DNA of 64,000 bases from Micromonosporaceae bacterium KJ-029 (GCA_005402585.1 BIFP01000068.1:124001-188000); one strand, 5' to 3'; shown: positions 51,305 through 60,653, numbered from the stretch's first letter. Program-made: numbers and translations. Notes: generated from the sequence alone by a model not told the origin.

Positions 51305-52504
51305 ATGACCCACACCGCCCCTGCTCGCAGTCCGGCAGCCGCCACCCGGCCCATCCGGGCCAGCGCCATCGCCGTCGCCGTCACCATCGCCTGCGTCCTG
51401 CCGGTCTTCCTGGTCGGCGGTCTCGCCGTGCAGATGCGGGAGGATCTGGGCTTCTCCCCCGCCGGGCTGGGGCTCGTCGTGTCGGTCTACTTCGGGGTCG
51501 GGGCACTCGCCTCGGTCCCCTCCGGAGCGCTGGTCGAACGGTGGGGCGGTGCCGTGGTGGCCCGCGCCGGCATCCTGATCTCCGCCGGCTGCCTGCTCGC
51601 CGTGGCGGCGCTGGCCCGGTCGTACCCGATGCTGGTCGGCCTGCTGGCCGTGGCCGGTACCGCGAACGCGCTCGGCCAACTCTCCAGCAACGTGCTGCTG
51701 GCCCGGCACGTACCGGCGCGGCGGCAGGGCCTGTCGTTCGGCGTCAAGCAGGCGGCCATCCCGGTCTCCACCCTGCTGGCCGGCGCGGCGGTACCCGCCC
51801 TCGCGCTCACCGCCGGCTGGCGCTGGGCGTTCGTGGCCGCCGCCGGCGCCGCGCTGGCCGCCCTGCCGGTGGTACCCGCACAGGGCCCGCGACCGCCCCG
51901 CCGGCCCGCCGGACGCGCCGGCAACGCGACCATGGGGCTGGTCGTCGTCGGGTTGGCCGCGACGCTCGCTGCGGGCGCGGCGAACGCGCTGGGCACCTTC
52001 GTGGTCGACGCCACCGTCGACCGTGGCCTTGAGCCGGCCCTCGCCGGGCTCACCCTGACCCTCGGCAGCGCGGTCTGCGTGGCCGCCCGGCTCGGCGTGG
52101 GTTGGCTGGCCGACCGCCGCTCTGGTGGGCACGTGTCCCTGATCGCCGTCCTGCTGGTGACCGGCGCGGTCGGGTTGGGCCTGCTCGCGATGGCCGGCCC
52201 CGGGCCGCTGGTGCTCGGCGTGCTGCTCGGCTTCGGCCTGGGCTGGTCATGGCCGGGGCTGATGAACTTCGCAGTCGTCCGGCTGCATCCCCAGGCGCCG
52301 GGCGCCGCCACCTCGATCACCCAGACCGGGGTGTACGCCGGTGGCTGCCTCGGCCCGCTCGTCCTGGGTCCCCTGGCCGCCGGGGCGGGCTACCCCACCA
52401 TGTGGCTCACGGCCGCGGTCGCCATGCTCGCCGCCGCCGCCCTCATGCTCGCCGCCACCCGACTCCTCCCCACCCCCGCCCCGACCCTCGCCCAGGCGGG
52501 TTGA
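51305..52504 (+). CDS. MFS transporter (CynX/NimT-like)
   Basis: A 399-residue MFS permease with twelve probable transmembrane segments. The loop between helices 2 and 3 includes GALVERWGGAVVARAG, the MFS motif A position. Its last codon and stop lie inside a TTGATCATG palindrome. It is probably regulated by the divergent IclR protein; the substrate is unknown. Confidence 0.83.
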   Translation: MTHTAPARSPAAATRPIRASAIAVAVTIACVLPVFLVGGLAVQMREDLGFSPAGLGLVVSVYFGVGALASVPSGALVERWGGAVVARAGILISAGCLLAVAALARSYPMLVGLLAVAGTANALGQLSSNVLLARHVPARRQGLSFGVKQAAIPVSTLLAGAAVPALALTAGWRWAFVAAAGAALAALPVVPAQGPRPPRRPAGRAGNATMGLVVVGLAATLAAGAANALGTFVVDATVDRGLEPALAGLTLTLGSAVCVAARLGVGWLADRRSGGHVSLIAVLLVTGAVGLGLLAMAGPGPLVLGVLLGFGLGWSWPGLMNFAVVRLHPQAPGAATSITQTGVYAGGCLGPLVLGPLAAGAGYPTMWLTAAVAMLAAAALMLAATRLLPTPAPTLAQAG

Positions 52505-52559
52505 TCATGAGGTTAGCGGGTGTTTTGGAGATCAAACCGCCCGCCAACTTCATGATCGA
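52501..52559. repeat. palindromic TTGATCATG repeat, copy 2
   Basis: A 59-bp imperfect palindrome, left arm TTGATCATGAGGTTAGCGGG, which pairs with the right arm at 17 of 20 positions. It is the same family as 1913-1971. The MFS stop codon lies in its first four bases; it also faces the convergent polyprenyl synthase gene. Confidence 0.85.
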
Positions 52560-52577
52560 CGCGGTAACCCCCAGAGG

Positions 52578-53648
52578 TCAGCTGGTGCGGTCGGCTATGT
52601 GGTCGCAGAGGGATTCGAGGGCTCGGCGGGCGGGGATGTTCGGCAGGGGGGCCAGTTGGGCGCGGGCGTCCTCGGCGTAGCTGCGGACGGTCTCCCGGGC
52701 GCGCTTAAGCGCCGGGCTCTCGCGGAGCAGGCCGAGCGCCTCGGCGTGCAGCGCGTCGTCGGTCAGCGGACCGGTGGCCAGGATCTCCCGCAGCCGCACC
52801 GAGGCCGCGTCGGCGTCGTCGGACGCGAGAGCGTAGAGCACCGGCAGTGTCGGCACGCCCTCCCGCAGGTCGGTGCCGGGCGTCTTGCCCGACTCCGCCG
52901 ACTCGCTGGCGATGTCGAGCAGGTCGTCGGAGAGCTGAAACGCCACCCCGATGGTCTCGCCGTACCCGGCCAGCGCCGCCACGTGCTCCGGCGCGCACCC
53001 GCCGAACAGGGCGCCGAAGTGCGCGCTGGTGGCGATCAGCGAACCGGTCTTCTCCGCGATCACCCGGAGGTAGTGGGTCACCGGATCGTCGCCGGCGTGC
53101 GGACCGACGGTCTCGGCGATCTGACCGTGCACCAGCCGGGCGAAGGTACGCGCCTGCAGGCGTACCGCCTCTGGGCCCAGCTCGGCGGCGACGTCCGCGG
53201 CCCGGGCGAAGAGGTAGTCACCGACCAGAATGGCCACCGAATTGGTCCACCGGGAGTTGGCGCTCGGCGCACCCCGGCGCACCGGGGCCTCGTCCATCAC
53301 GTCGTCGTGGTACAGCGTGGCCAGATGGGTCAGTTCGACCACCACGGCCGCCGACACGACCTCCGCGCGGGACGGGTCGCCGAACTGGGCGCCCAGGGCC
53401 ACCAGCAGCGGCCGGAACCGCTTGCCGCCGGCCTCCACCAGATGGCGGGCGGCCTCGGTCACGAACGGGTCGGCACTGGCGACGCTGTCCCGCAGTTCCG
53501 CCTCGACGGACGCCAGCAGACCCAGCACGGATTCCTCGGTGCTCGGGTCGGCGAGGTAAAGGCCGAGCGCACTGAACTGACCTGCGCCGCGCCGGCTCGG
53601 GCGGTCACCGAAGCCGGTGACACCTGAACGCTCGCCACCCCTAATCAC
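52578..53648 (-). CDS. all-trans polyprenyl diphosphate synthase
   Basis: A 356-residue trans-isoprenyl diphosphate synthase. First Asp-rich motif LYHDDVMDEAPVRRG; second is FQLSDDLLDIA. The long size and position next to the nuo operon fit the enzyme making the menaquinone side chain, as in many actinobacteria. The GTG at 53648 has GGAG upstream; a GTG one codon earlier is equally possible. The larger open frame reaching 54401 is antisense context and not coding. Confidence 0.9.
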   Translation of the reverse strand: MIRGGERSGVTGFGDRPSRRGAGQFSALGLYLADPSTEESVLGLLASVEAELRDSVASADPFVTEAARHLVEAGGKRFRPLLVALGAQFGDPSRAEVVSAAVVVELTHLATLYHDDVMDEAPVRRGAPSANSRWTNSVAILVGDYLFARAADVAAELGPEAVRLQARTFARLVHGQIAETVGPHAGDDPVTHYLRVIAEKTGSLIATSAHFGALFGGCAPEHVAALAGYGETIGVAFQLSDDLLDIASESAESGKTPGTDLREGVPTLPVLYALASDDADAASVRLREILATGPLTDDALHAEALGLLRESPALKRARETVRSYAEDARAQLAPLPNIPARRALESLCDHIADRTS

Positions 53649-53703
53649 CACGTCTCCACCATGCCACACGCCGTCTACCTGCACCGGACCGGGGATACGC
53701 GGC

Positions 53704-53735
53704 GGGGGCCGGCCCACAGGCGTGGGCCGGCCCCC
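53704..53735 (-). terminator. nuo operon terminator
   Basis: A perfect 14-bp stem, GGGGGCCGGCCCAC with GTGGGCCGGCCCCC, around a 4-bp loop, 21 bp beyond the nuoN stop. Confidence 0.9.
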
Positions 53736-53755
53736 CCGATCGACAGCCGTCGGCG

Positions 53756-55306
53756 CTACCGGACGAAGTCCGCAGCGCCGGTGGCCAGGTCGAGCAGCGG
53801 CCCCGGGGCGACACCGAGCGCCAGGGTGGCGATCACACCGATCACCAGCGCCGCCGAGGTCAGCCCACCGGGCACGGTGACCGTCGGGGTCGACTCGCCC
53901 GGCTCGGAGAGCCACATCATCACCACGACCCGCAGGTACGGGAAGGCCAGCACCATGCTGGTCAGCACACCGGCGATCACCAGCCACGTCTGTCCACCGT
54001 CCAGGGCCGGGGCGAAGACGGCGAACTTGCTGGTGAAGCCGCTGGTCAGCGGAATACCGGCGAAGGCGAGCAGGATGAAGGTGAACACCGAGGCGTAGAG
54101 CGGCGACCGCCGGCCCAGCCCGGCCCAACGGGACAGGTGGGTGGCCTCCCCGTCGGCGTCGCGCACCAGGGTCACCACGGCGAACGCGGCGAGCACCGTG
54201 AAGCCGTACGCCACCAGGTAGAACATGGTGCCGGAGAGCCCGTCGCGTCCCGGCGCCAGCACCCCGACCAGCAGGTACCCGGCGTTGGCGATGGAGGAGT
54301 AGGCGAGCAGCCGCTTGATGTCGGTCTGGGTCACCGCGAACACCGCGCCGACCAGCATGGTGAGCACCGCCACCGCGCCGAGCACCGGAGTGAAGTCCCA
54401 CCGCGCCCCCTCGAAGGCGACGTGGAACACCCGCAGCAGGGCACCGAAGGCGGCGACCTTGGTGCAGGCCGCCATGAAGCCGGTCACCGGGGTCGGCGCG
54501 CCCTGGTACACGTCGGGCGTCCAGACGTGGAACGGTGCGGCGGCCGCCTTGAACAGCAGCCCGATGGCGACCAGCGCCATGCCGGCGAAGAGCAGCACCG
54601 GGCTCGCGGTGGAGTTGGCCACGGCCGCGTGGATGGTGGCGAAGTCGACCCCGGCGGCGCGGTCGCCCAGTCCCGCGGTGAAGCCGTAGATCATGGCCAG
54701 CCCGAACAGGAAGAAGGCCGAGGCGTACGCGCCGAGCAGGAAGTACTTCATCGCCGCCTCCTGGCTCAGCAGACGCCGACGGCGGGCCAGCGCGCAGAGC
54801 AGGTAGAGCGGCAGCGAGAAGACCTCGAGCGCGATGAACATGGTCAGCAGGTCGTTCGCCGACACGAAGATCAGCATGCCGCCGACAGCGAAGGTGAGCA
54901 GCGGGTAGACCTCGCCGGCACCGCCCGCCTTCTCGGCCTGCCGCCGGTCGTCCGGCGAGTCGGCGGTGATCGCGGCCTGCGCGACGAAGGCGCCACCCCG
55001 CTCGATCGCCCGCTCACCGACCAGCAGCAACGCCATCGCGGCCAGGACCAGGATCGCGCCCTGGAGGAACAGCGTCGGCCCGTCGATGGCGATCACCCCG
55101 ATGGTGATCACCCGCTTGTCGGCGTTGAGCACCACCATGGTCAGCGCGGCCAGCAGCGCCAGCAGCGCCAGCGGCAGCTGGATGGGGTGCCGCAGCCGCC
55201 GGGGCACGAACGCCTCGACCAGCACCCCGAGCACCGCCGCGCCCATCATGATCAGGATCGGCGCGAGTGCCGCGTAGTCGATCGGCGGCAGTACAAACTC
55301 GGTCAC
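53756..55306 (-). CDS. nuoN: NADH-quinone oxidoreductase subunit N
   Basis: A 516-residue antiporter-like complex I membrane subunit with about fourteen helices. The start MTEFVLPPIDYAALAPILIM is typical. FHVWTPDVYQGAPTPVTGFM contains the Lys/His-rich proton-path region conserved among NuoL, NuoM and NuoN. Last gene of the nuo operon. The GTG at 55306 is overlapped by the stop of a 21-aa mini-ORF that fills the gap to nuoM. Confidence 0.95.
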   Translation of the reverse strand: MTEFVLPPIDYAALAPILIMMGAAVLGVLVEAFVPRRLRHPIQLPLALLALLAALTMVVLNADKRVITIGVIAIDGPTLFLQGAILVLAAMALLLVGERAIERGGAFVAQAAITADSPDDRRQAEKAGGAGEVYPLLTFAVGGMLIFVSANDLLTMFIALEVFSLPLYLLCALARRRRLLSQEAAMKYFLLGAYASAFFLFGLAMIYGFTAGLGDRAAGVDFATIHAAVANSTASPVLLFAGMALVAIGLLFKAAAAPFHVWTPDVYQGAPTPVTGFMAACTKVAAFGALLRVFHVAFEGARWDFTPVLGAVAVLTMLVGAVFAVTQTDIKRLLAYSSIANAGYLLVGVLAPGRDGLSGTMFYLVAYGFTVLAAFAVVTLVRDADGEATHLSRWAGLGRRSPLYASVFTFILLAFAGIPLTSGFTSKFAVFAPALDGGQTWLVIAGVLTSMVLAFPYLRVVVMMWLSEPGESTPTVTVPGGLTSAALVIGVIATLALGVAPGPLLDLATGAADFVR

Positions 55307-55368
55307 CGGACCAACCTTTCGTTCGTCGCGCCCGCACGCAGCACGTCGGTGAGGACTGTCGTGCTCAC
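55303..55368 (-). CDS. 21-aa mini-ORF between nuoM and nuoN
   Basis: A 22-codon ORF (66 nt including stop). Its GTG overlaps the nuoM stop (GTGA) and its TGA overlaps the nuoN GTG (GTGA), so it exactly fills the gap. The peptide ends NERLVR. The bases TCACCGG (plus strand) are repeated at both ends, 62 bp apart. It may be a translational bridge; no functional peptide is evident. Confidence 0.5.
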   Translation of the reverse strand: MSTTVLTDVLRAGATNERLVR

Positions 55369-56897
55369 CGGCCCGCCTCCTGGACGGTGTCTACCGACGG
55401 GGCCGGGTCGGTCCGGCCGACGTCCTCCATGGTCGCCTGGATGGCGGGGTTGATCACGTCCGTCACCGGCTTCGGGTAGAAGCCGAGCAGCACGATCAGC
55501 GCGATCAGCGGTGCGACCACGACCTTCTCGCGCAGGTTGAGGTCACGCTTCATCCCGTCGATCCCGGTCAGCGCCGGGTTCAGGGTGCCCTGCGTGGTGC
55601 GCTGCACCATCCACAGCACGTACGCCGCGGCCAGGATGATGCCCAGCGTGGCGATCACCGCGACCGGCTTGTTCACCGTGAAGGTGCCGATCAGCACCAG
55701 GAACTCGGAGACGAACGGCGCGGTACCGGGCAGCGCCAGCGAGGCTAGACCGGCGAAGAAGAGCACCCCGGCCAACACCGGGACCAGCTTGCCGGCGCCA
55801 CCGAAGTCGCTGACCAGCGCCGAGCCACGACGCGCGATCAACATGCCCACCACCAGGAAGAGCAGGCCGGTGGCGAGCCCGTGGTTGACCATGTAGAGCA
55901 CTGCACCGGTGCCGGCCTGGGTGGTGAAGGCGAAGATGCCTACGCCGATGAAGCCGAAGTGGGCGATCGACGTGTACGACACCAGCCGCTTCAGGTCGTT
56001 CTGCCCGACCGCCAGCAGCGCGGCGTAGATGATGCCGATCACCGCCAGCGCCAGCGCCCACGGCGCGAACCACTGGGCCGCGTCCGGGAACAGCGGCAGG
56101 CAGTAGCGCAGGATGCCGAAGGTGCCGACCTTGTCCAGCACGCCGACCAGCAGCGCGGCGGCACCGGCCGGCGCCGCGCCACCGGCGTCCGGCAGCCAGG
56201 TGTGGAACGGGAAGAACGGTGCCTTGATCGCGAAGGCGATGAAGAACCCGAGGAACAGCCAGCGCTCGGCACCGGTGGAGATGTCCACCTCCGACAGCGC
56301 CACCCAGTCGAAGGTCTTACCGCCGACCACCCACAGGCCGATCACCGCGGCCAGCATGAACAGGCCGCCGACGAGCGAGTAGAGGAAGAACTTGACCGCC
56401 GCGTACTGCCGCTGGTGGCCGCCGTAGCTGCCGATCAGGAAGTACATCGGCACCAGCATGACCTCGAAGAACACGTAGAACAGGAAGACGTCGGCGGCGG
56501 CGAAGACGCCGATCATCGTGCATTCGAGGACGAGCAGCAGCGCGAAGTAGACCGGCACGGAGCGCTTCGACGACTCCGCGTCGTGCCAGGAGGCCAGGAT
56601 CACCAGCGGCACCAGCACCGCGATCAGCATCAGCATGACCAGCGCGATGCCGTCGGCGGCGAAGGTGAAGTTGACGCCCCAGTTCGGGATCCACGGGTAC
56701 GACTCGCGGAACTGGAACCGGTCGCCACCGACCTGGAAGGTCACCCACATGACCACGGACAGCGCCAGCACCAGCAGGGACCAGCCGAGCGCCACCTGCT
56801 TGGCCAGCACCGGCCGGCTGCGCGGCAGGAGGGCGACCACCACGGCGCCGACCAGCGGCGCCACGGTGAGCACCGAGAGGAACGGGAAGTCGGACAT
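55365..56897 (-). CDS. nuoM: NADH-quinone oxidoreductase subunit M
   Basis: A 510-residue antiporter-like membrane subunit with about fourteen helices. The motif HTWLPDAGGAAPAGAAALL is characteristic of NuoM, and PVYFALLLVLECTMIGVFAAAD includes the conserved Glu. The ATG overlaps the stop of the mini-ORF behind nuoL (TAATG). Confidence 0.95.
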   Translation of the reverse strand: MSDFPFLSVLTVAPLVGAVVVALLPRSRPVLAKQVALGWSLLVLALSVVMWVTFQVGGDRFQFRESYPWIPNWGVNFTFAADGIALVMLMLIAVLVPLVILASWHDAESSKRSVPVYFALLLVLECTMIGVFAAADVFLFYVFFEVMLVPMYFLIGSYGGHQRQYAAVKFFLYSLVGGLFMLAAVIGLWVVGGKTFDWVALSEVDISTGAERWLFLGFFIAFAIKAPFFPFHTWLPDAGGAAPAGAAALLVGVLDKVGTFGILRYCLPLFPDAAQWFAPWALALAVIGIIYAALLAVGQNDLKRLVSYTSIAHFGFIGVGIFAFTTQAGTGAVLYMVNHGLATGLLFLVVGMLIARRGSALVSDFGGAGKLVPVLAGVLFFAGLASLALPGTAPFVSEFLVLIGTFTVNKPVAVIATLGIILAAAYVLWMVQRTTQGTLNPALTGIDGMKRDLNLREKVVVAPLIALIVLLGFYPKPVTDVINPAIQATMEDVGRTDPAPSVDTVQEAGR

Positions 56898-56962
56898 TAC
56901 GCGGCCTTACCTCCGTCGTCGATGCGCGGTCCGCCGGCGACGGCCGCCTGAAGGTCGATCAC
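56897..56962 (-). CDS. 21-aa mini-ORF between nuoL and nuoM
   Basis: A 22-codon ORF (66 nt including stop) filling the nuoL-nuoM gap, GTG overlapping the nuoL stop (GTGA), TAA overlapping the nuoM ATG (TAATG). The peptide starts MIDLQAAVAGG and ends GGKAA. Unlike the other spacers there is no long direct repeat at its ends, and GGAGGTAAGG inside it can serve as the nuoM ribosome site, so it may be ordinary spacing. Confidence 0.4.
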   Translation of the reverse strand: MIDLQAAVAGGPRIDDGGKAA

Positions 56963-58917
56963 GCCAACCACCCCGCCTGTACTGCCAGGAACGCGGCCAC
57001 CACGAGCAGTGCGCCGGTCAGGATCGAGGTGGCGTACGACCGGACGAAGCCGGTCTGCAGCCGCCGAAGCCGGCCCGATCCGCCACCGACCCCTGCGGCC
57101 AGGCCGTTGACCAGCCCGTCGATTCCCCGGTTGTCCAGGTAGACAAGTGCCCGGGTGAGGAAGATGCCCGGCTTCTCGAAGACCGCCTCGTTGACCGTGT
57201 CGGTGTAGAGGTTCTTGCGGGCGGCGGTGACCACCACGCCGGCCGGCTGCGGCGCGGTCGCCGTGCCGTTGCGGAACACGTACCAGGCCAGCGCCGCACC
57301 GAGCACGGTGATCCCCAGCGCGAGCGTGGTGATGGCGGCGTGCCCCAGCGCCCCCTGGTGGTGCTCCTCCGCGGCTTCCAGGCCGCCGGTGCCGGTAAGC
57401 CATTCCGGGACCGAGGTGGCCAGCAGCCAGCCGGCGCCGAGCGAGCCGACCGCGAGCAGGATCAGCGGGATCGTCATCAGCGGCGGGGACTCGTGCGGGT
57501 GCTCGATGTCCTCGGTCCACCGCTTCGGCCCGTGGAAGGTCAGGATGAACAGCCGGGTCATGTAGAACGCGGTCAACCCGGCGCCGAGCAGCGCGGCACC
57601 ACCGAACAGCCAGGCCGACCAGCCCTCGCGGGCGAACGCCGCGACGACGATCGGCTCCTTGGACCAGAAGCCGGAGAACGGGTACATGCCGATGATGGCG
57701 AGCCAACCGGCCCCGAACGTCAGCCAAGTGATCTTCATGTACTTCGACAGCCCGCCGAAGCGGCGGATGTCCACCTGGTCGTTCATGCCGTGCATGACCG
57801 AGCCGGCACCGAGGAACATGTTGGCCTTGAAGAAGCCGTGCGCCAGCAGGTGCACGATGGCCAGCGCGTACGCCGCGCCGCCCAGGCCGACGCCGAGGAA
57901 CATGTAGCCGATCTGGCTCACCGTCGACCAGGCCAGCACCCGCTTGATGTCGTCCTTGGCGCAGCCGATGATGGCGCCGATCAGCAGGGTCAGCGCGCCG
58001 ACGCTGACCACCACGAGTTGCAGGGTGTGGTTCGCCGAGAAGATCACGTTGGACCGGGCGATCAGGTAGACGCCTGCGGTGACCATCGTCGCGGCGTGGA
58101 TGAGCGCCGACACCGGGGTCGGACCCTCCATCGCGTCCGGCAACCAGGCGTGCAGCGGGAACTGGCCGGACTTACCGGTCGCGCCGAGCAGCAGGAGCAG
58201 GCCGAGCACCAACACGGTGCCGCCGGCCAGCGCGCCGACGTTGCTGAACACCTCGTCGTACTGAGTGGTGCCCAGGGTGGCGAACATGATGAAGATCGCG
58301 ATCGCCAGGCCGGCGTCGCCGACCCGATTCATCAGGAACGCCTTCTTACCGGCGGTCGCCGCGCTCGGCCGGTCGGTCCAGAAGCTGATCAGCAGGTACG
58401 ACGCCAGACCGACGCCCTCCCAGCCGAAGTACAGCATCACGTAGTTGTTGCCGAGGACCAGCAGCAGCATGGCCGCGACGAACAGGTTGAAGTAGGCGAA
58501 GAACCGCCGCCGGCCTGGGTCGTGCGCCATGTACTCGACGGCGTACAGGTGGATCAGGGAGCCCACGCCCGTGATCAGCAGGACGAAGACCCCGGCCAGC
58601 GGGTCGAACAGCAGGCCGAAGTCGACGTGCAGGCCGCCGACCGCGATGAAGTCCCACAGGCTCAGCTCGACCGACTTGTTCTCCAGACCACGCAGACTGA
58701 AGAAGGAGGCCAGACCGAGCAGGAACGCGGCCCCGATGGAGGCCACCCCGAGCCAGTGCCCCCAACGGTCGGCCCGCTTGCCGAGCAGCAACAGCACCGC
58801 CGCGCTGACCAGCGGGATCGCCACCAGCAGCCAGACGCTGCTCAGCAGCCCGTCGGCCGTCGCGTACACGACGGTCTCGGCCGGAGCAGCCTGGGCGTAC
58901 GTCAAGATTTCGTCCAC
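56959..58917 (-). CDS. nuoL: NADH-quinone oxidoreductase subunit L
   Basis: A 652-residue antiporter-like distal membrane subunit with about sixteen helices including the long C-terminal lateral helix region. GKSGQFPLHAWLPDAMEGPTPVSAL contains the conserved Lys and the H-x-W-L-P-D-A-M motif. The last segment runs to VVAAFLAVQAGWLA. It follows nuoK by 12 bases. Confidence 0.95.
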   Translation of the reverse strand: MDEILTYAQAAPAETVVYATADGLLSSVWLLVAIPLVSAAVLLLLGKRADRWGHWLGVASIGAAFLLGLASFFSLRGLENKSVELSLWDFIAVGGLHVDFGLLFDPLAGVFVLLITGVGSLIHLYAVEYMAHDPGRRRFFAYFNLFVAAMLLLVLGNNYVMLYFGWEGVGLASYLLISFWTDRPSAATAGKKAFLMNRVGDAGLAIAIFIMFATLGTTQYDEVFSNVGALAGGTVLVLGLLLLLGATGKSGQFPLHAWLPDAMEGPTPVSALIHAATMVTAGVYLIARSNVIFSANHTLQLVVVSVGALTLLIGAIIGCAKDDIKRVLAWSTVSQIGYMFLGVGLGGAAYALAIVHLLAHGFFKANMFLGAGSVMHGMNDQVDIRRFGGLSKYMKITWLTFGAGWLAIIGMYPFSGFWSKEPIVVAAFAREGWSAWLFGGAALLGAGLTAFYMTRLFILTFHGPKRWTEDIEHPHESPPLMTIPLILLAVGSLGAGWLLATSVPEWLTGTGGLEAAEEHHQGALGHAAITTLALGITVLGAALAWYVFRNGTATAPQPAGVVVTAARKNLYTDTVNEAVFEKPGIFLTRALVYLDNRGIDGLVNGLAAGVGGGSGRLRRLQTGFVRSYATSILTGALLVVAAFLAVQAGWLA

Positions 58918-58929
58918 CGGTGGGCCCCT

Positions 58930-59247
58930 CTAGTACTTCAGCAGGTTGGCGTCGTCGACGCTGGCGGAGCGCCGGGTGCGGAAGATCGCCATGATGATGG
59001 CCAGCCCGACCACGACCTCGGCCGCCGCCACCACCATCACGAAGAACGCCATGATCTGGCCGTTGAGGTCACCGTTCATCCGGCTGAAGGTGACCAGCGC
59101 CAGGTTGGCCGCGTTGAGCATCAACTCGACGCACATGAACAGCACGATCGCGTTGCGCCGGACGAGCACCCCGGCGGCGCCGATGGTGAACAGCACCACG
59201 GCGAGGACCAGGTAGTAGTTCGGCTCGACCGAGAAGAAGTCGCTCAC
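58930..59247 (-). CDS. nuoK: NADH-quinone oxidoreductase subunit K
   Basis: A 105-residue subunit with three helices. The conserved Glu pair of the proton path is in FMCVELMLNAANL (Glu36 region) and in AAEVVVGLAI. Start overlaps the nuoJ stop by four bases. Confidence 0.95.
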   Translation of the reverse strand: MSDFFSVEPNYYLVLAVVLFTIGAAGVLVRRNAIVLFMCVELMLNAANLALVTFSRMNGDLNGQIMAFFVMVVAAAEVVVGLAIIMAIFRTRRSASVDDANLLKY

Positions 59248-60014
59248 TTTTCAGTGCCCTTCAGCGTGGTCTCCTCGGCGGTCAACTCACGCACCGGAAG
59301 GATGTCCGGCGTGCTCCGGTCACTCAGCCGCCCGTCGGGCAGGCGGGCCGGGGTGGCGACCGACGAGGAGGTGGCGAAGACACCCGGGCCGGGCTTCGGG
59401 CCGGGGTAGTTGCCGGGTACGAAGCGGGCCTTCATGGTGGCCACCTGGTCGCGCTTGTCCTCCTTGCGCCGCTCGACGTGCGCGAGGATCATGCCGCCGA
59501 TGGTGGCGGTGATCAGCAGCGCCGCGGTCAGCTCGAACGCGAAGACGAAGTCGGTGAAGAGCAGTCGGGCGATGCCCTGCACGTTGCCGCCCGCGTTGGC
59601 CTGCTCCAGACCGATCGCTGCGGTGCCCTGCGTGGCCCGGTAGACCCCGCTGCCGAGCAGGCCGGCGAAGCCGACGCCCAGCCCGATCGCGGCGAGCCGC
59701 TGGCCGCGTAGCACCTCGATCAGCGAATCGGAGGCGTCCCGGCCGACCAGCATCAGCACGAACAGGAACAGCATCATGATGGCGCCGGTGTAGACGATGA
59801 TCTGCACCATGCCGATGAACGGCCCGGCCTGGAGCACGTAGAACACGCCCAGGCTGAGCATGGTCAGCACCAGCCAGAGCGCCGAGTGCACCGCGTTGCG
59901 TGCCGCGATCATGCCGATCGCACCGGCCAGCGCCAGCGGGGCGAGGATCCAGAAGGTCACTGCCTCGCCGCCGGAGACCGCACCCGCGGCGGCGAGCACC
60001 GTCGACGTGGTCAT
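59244..60014 (-). CDS. nuoJ: NADH-quinone oxidoreductase subunit J
   Basis: A 256-residue membrane subunit with five helices; the broken-helix region VQIIVYTGAIMMLFLFVLML is conserved in NuoJ. The C-terminal 75 residues form a longer hydrophilic tail (Pro/Gly/Thr-rich) than in Proteobacteria. Start overlaps the nuoI stop by four bases. Confidence 0.95.
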   Translation of the reverse strand: MTTSTVLAAAGAVSGGEAVTFWILAPLALAGAIGMIAARNAVHSALWLVLTMLSLGVFYVLQAGPFIGMVQIIVYTGAIMMLFLFVLMLVGRDASDSLIEVLRGQRLAAIGLGVGFAGLLGSGVYRATQGTAAIGLEQANAGGNVQGIARLLFTDFVFAFELTAALLITATIGGMILAHVERRKEDKRDQVATMKARFVPGNYPGPKPGPGVFATSSSVATPARLPDGRLSDRSTPDILPVRELTAEETTLKGTEK

Positions 60015-60652
60015 GCCGTCTCTCCCTTTTCCGCCGCGGCCCGCTGGGCAGCCTGCTCCGCACCGGGGAAGGTGACGCCCGGGTGCTCGTCCAGCTGGTA
60101 GCGGCCCGGACCCATCGGCGAACGCTCGGCCCCGGCGGAGGTACCCGGGTTGGTCAGGCCGCCGACGTAGTAGTCCTTCTCGCTGTCACCCAGCCGCATC
60201 GGGTGCGGCGGCTGCTCCATCCCGGGCAGCAGCGGCGCGAGCAGCTGCTCCTTGGTGAAGATCAGGTCCTGCCGGTTGTCCCGGGCCAGCTCGTACTCGT
60301 TGCTCATGGTCAACGAGCGGGTCGGGCAGGCCTCGATGCAGAGGCCGCAGAAGATGCACCGGGCATAGTTGATCTGGTAGACGCTGGCGTACCTCTCACC
60401 CGGCGAGAAGCGCTGCTCGTCGGAGTTGTCGCCGCCCTCGACGTAGATCGCGTCCGCCGGGCAGGCCCAGGCGCACAGCTCACAGCCGATGCACTTCTCC
60501 AGCCCGTCCGGGTGCCGGTTGAGGATGTGCCGCCCGTGGTAGCGCGGCGCCGGCTTCGGCGGGGAGAACGGGTAGTCGGTGGTGACGACCTTCCTGAACA
60601 TGTGCGAGAAGGTGACCCCGAAGCCCTTGAACGTTCCGGTGATCGCGCCCAC
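60011..60652 (-). CDS. nuoI: NADH-quinone oxidoreductase subunit I
   Basis: A 213-residue ferredoxin-like subunit with two 4Fe-4S sites: CIGCELCAWACP and CIFCGLCIEACP. These are the N6a and N6b clusters passing electrons toward quinone. The C-terminus is longer than usual. It starts one base after the nuoH stop. Confidence 0.96.
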   Translation of the reverse strand: MGAITGTFKGFGVTFSHMFRKVVTTDYPFSPPKPAPRYHGRHILNRHPDGLEKCIGCELCAWACPADAIYVEGGDNSDEQRFSPGERYASVYQINYARCIFCGLCIEACPTRSLTMSNEYELARDNRQDLIFTKEQLLAPLLPGMEQPPHPMRLGDSEKDYYVGGLTNPGTSAGAERSPMGPGRYQLDEHPGVTFPGAEQAAQRAAAEKGETA

Positions 60653-60653
60653 G

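Noticed and set aside
52578..54401. Longer start for the polyprenyl synthase at 54401
   Set aside because: The extra 250 codons are antisense-type sequence over nuoN and the nuo terminator; the domain starts after 53648.
56635..59409. 924-codon open frame opposite nuoL/nuoM
   Set aside because: Antisense to well-defined complex I genes; Gln/Glu/His/Asp-rich with no motif.
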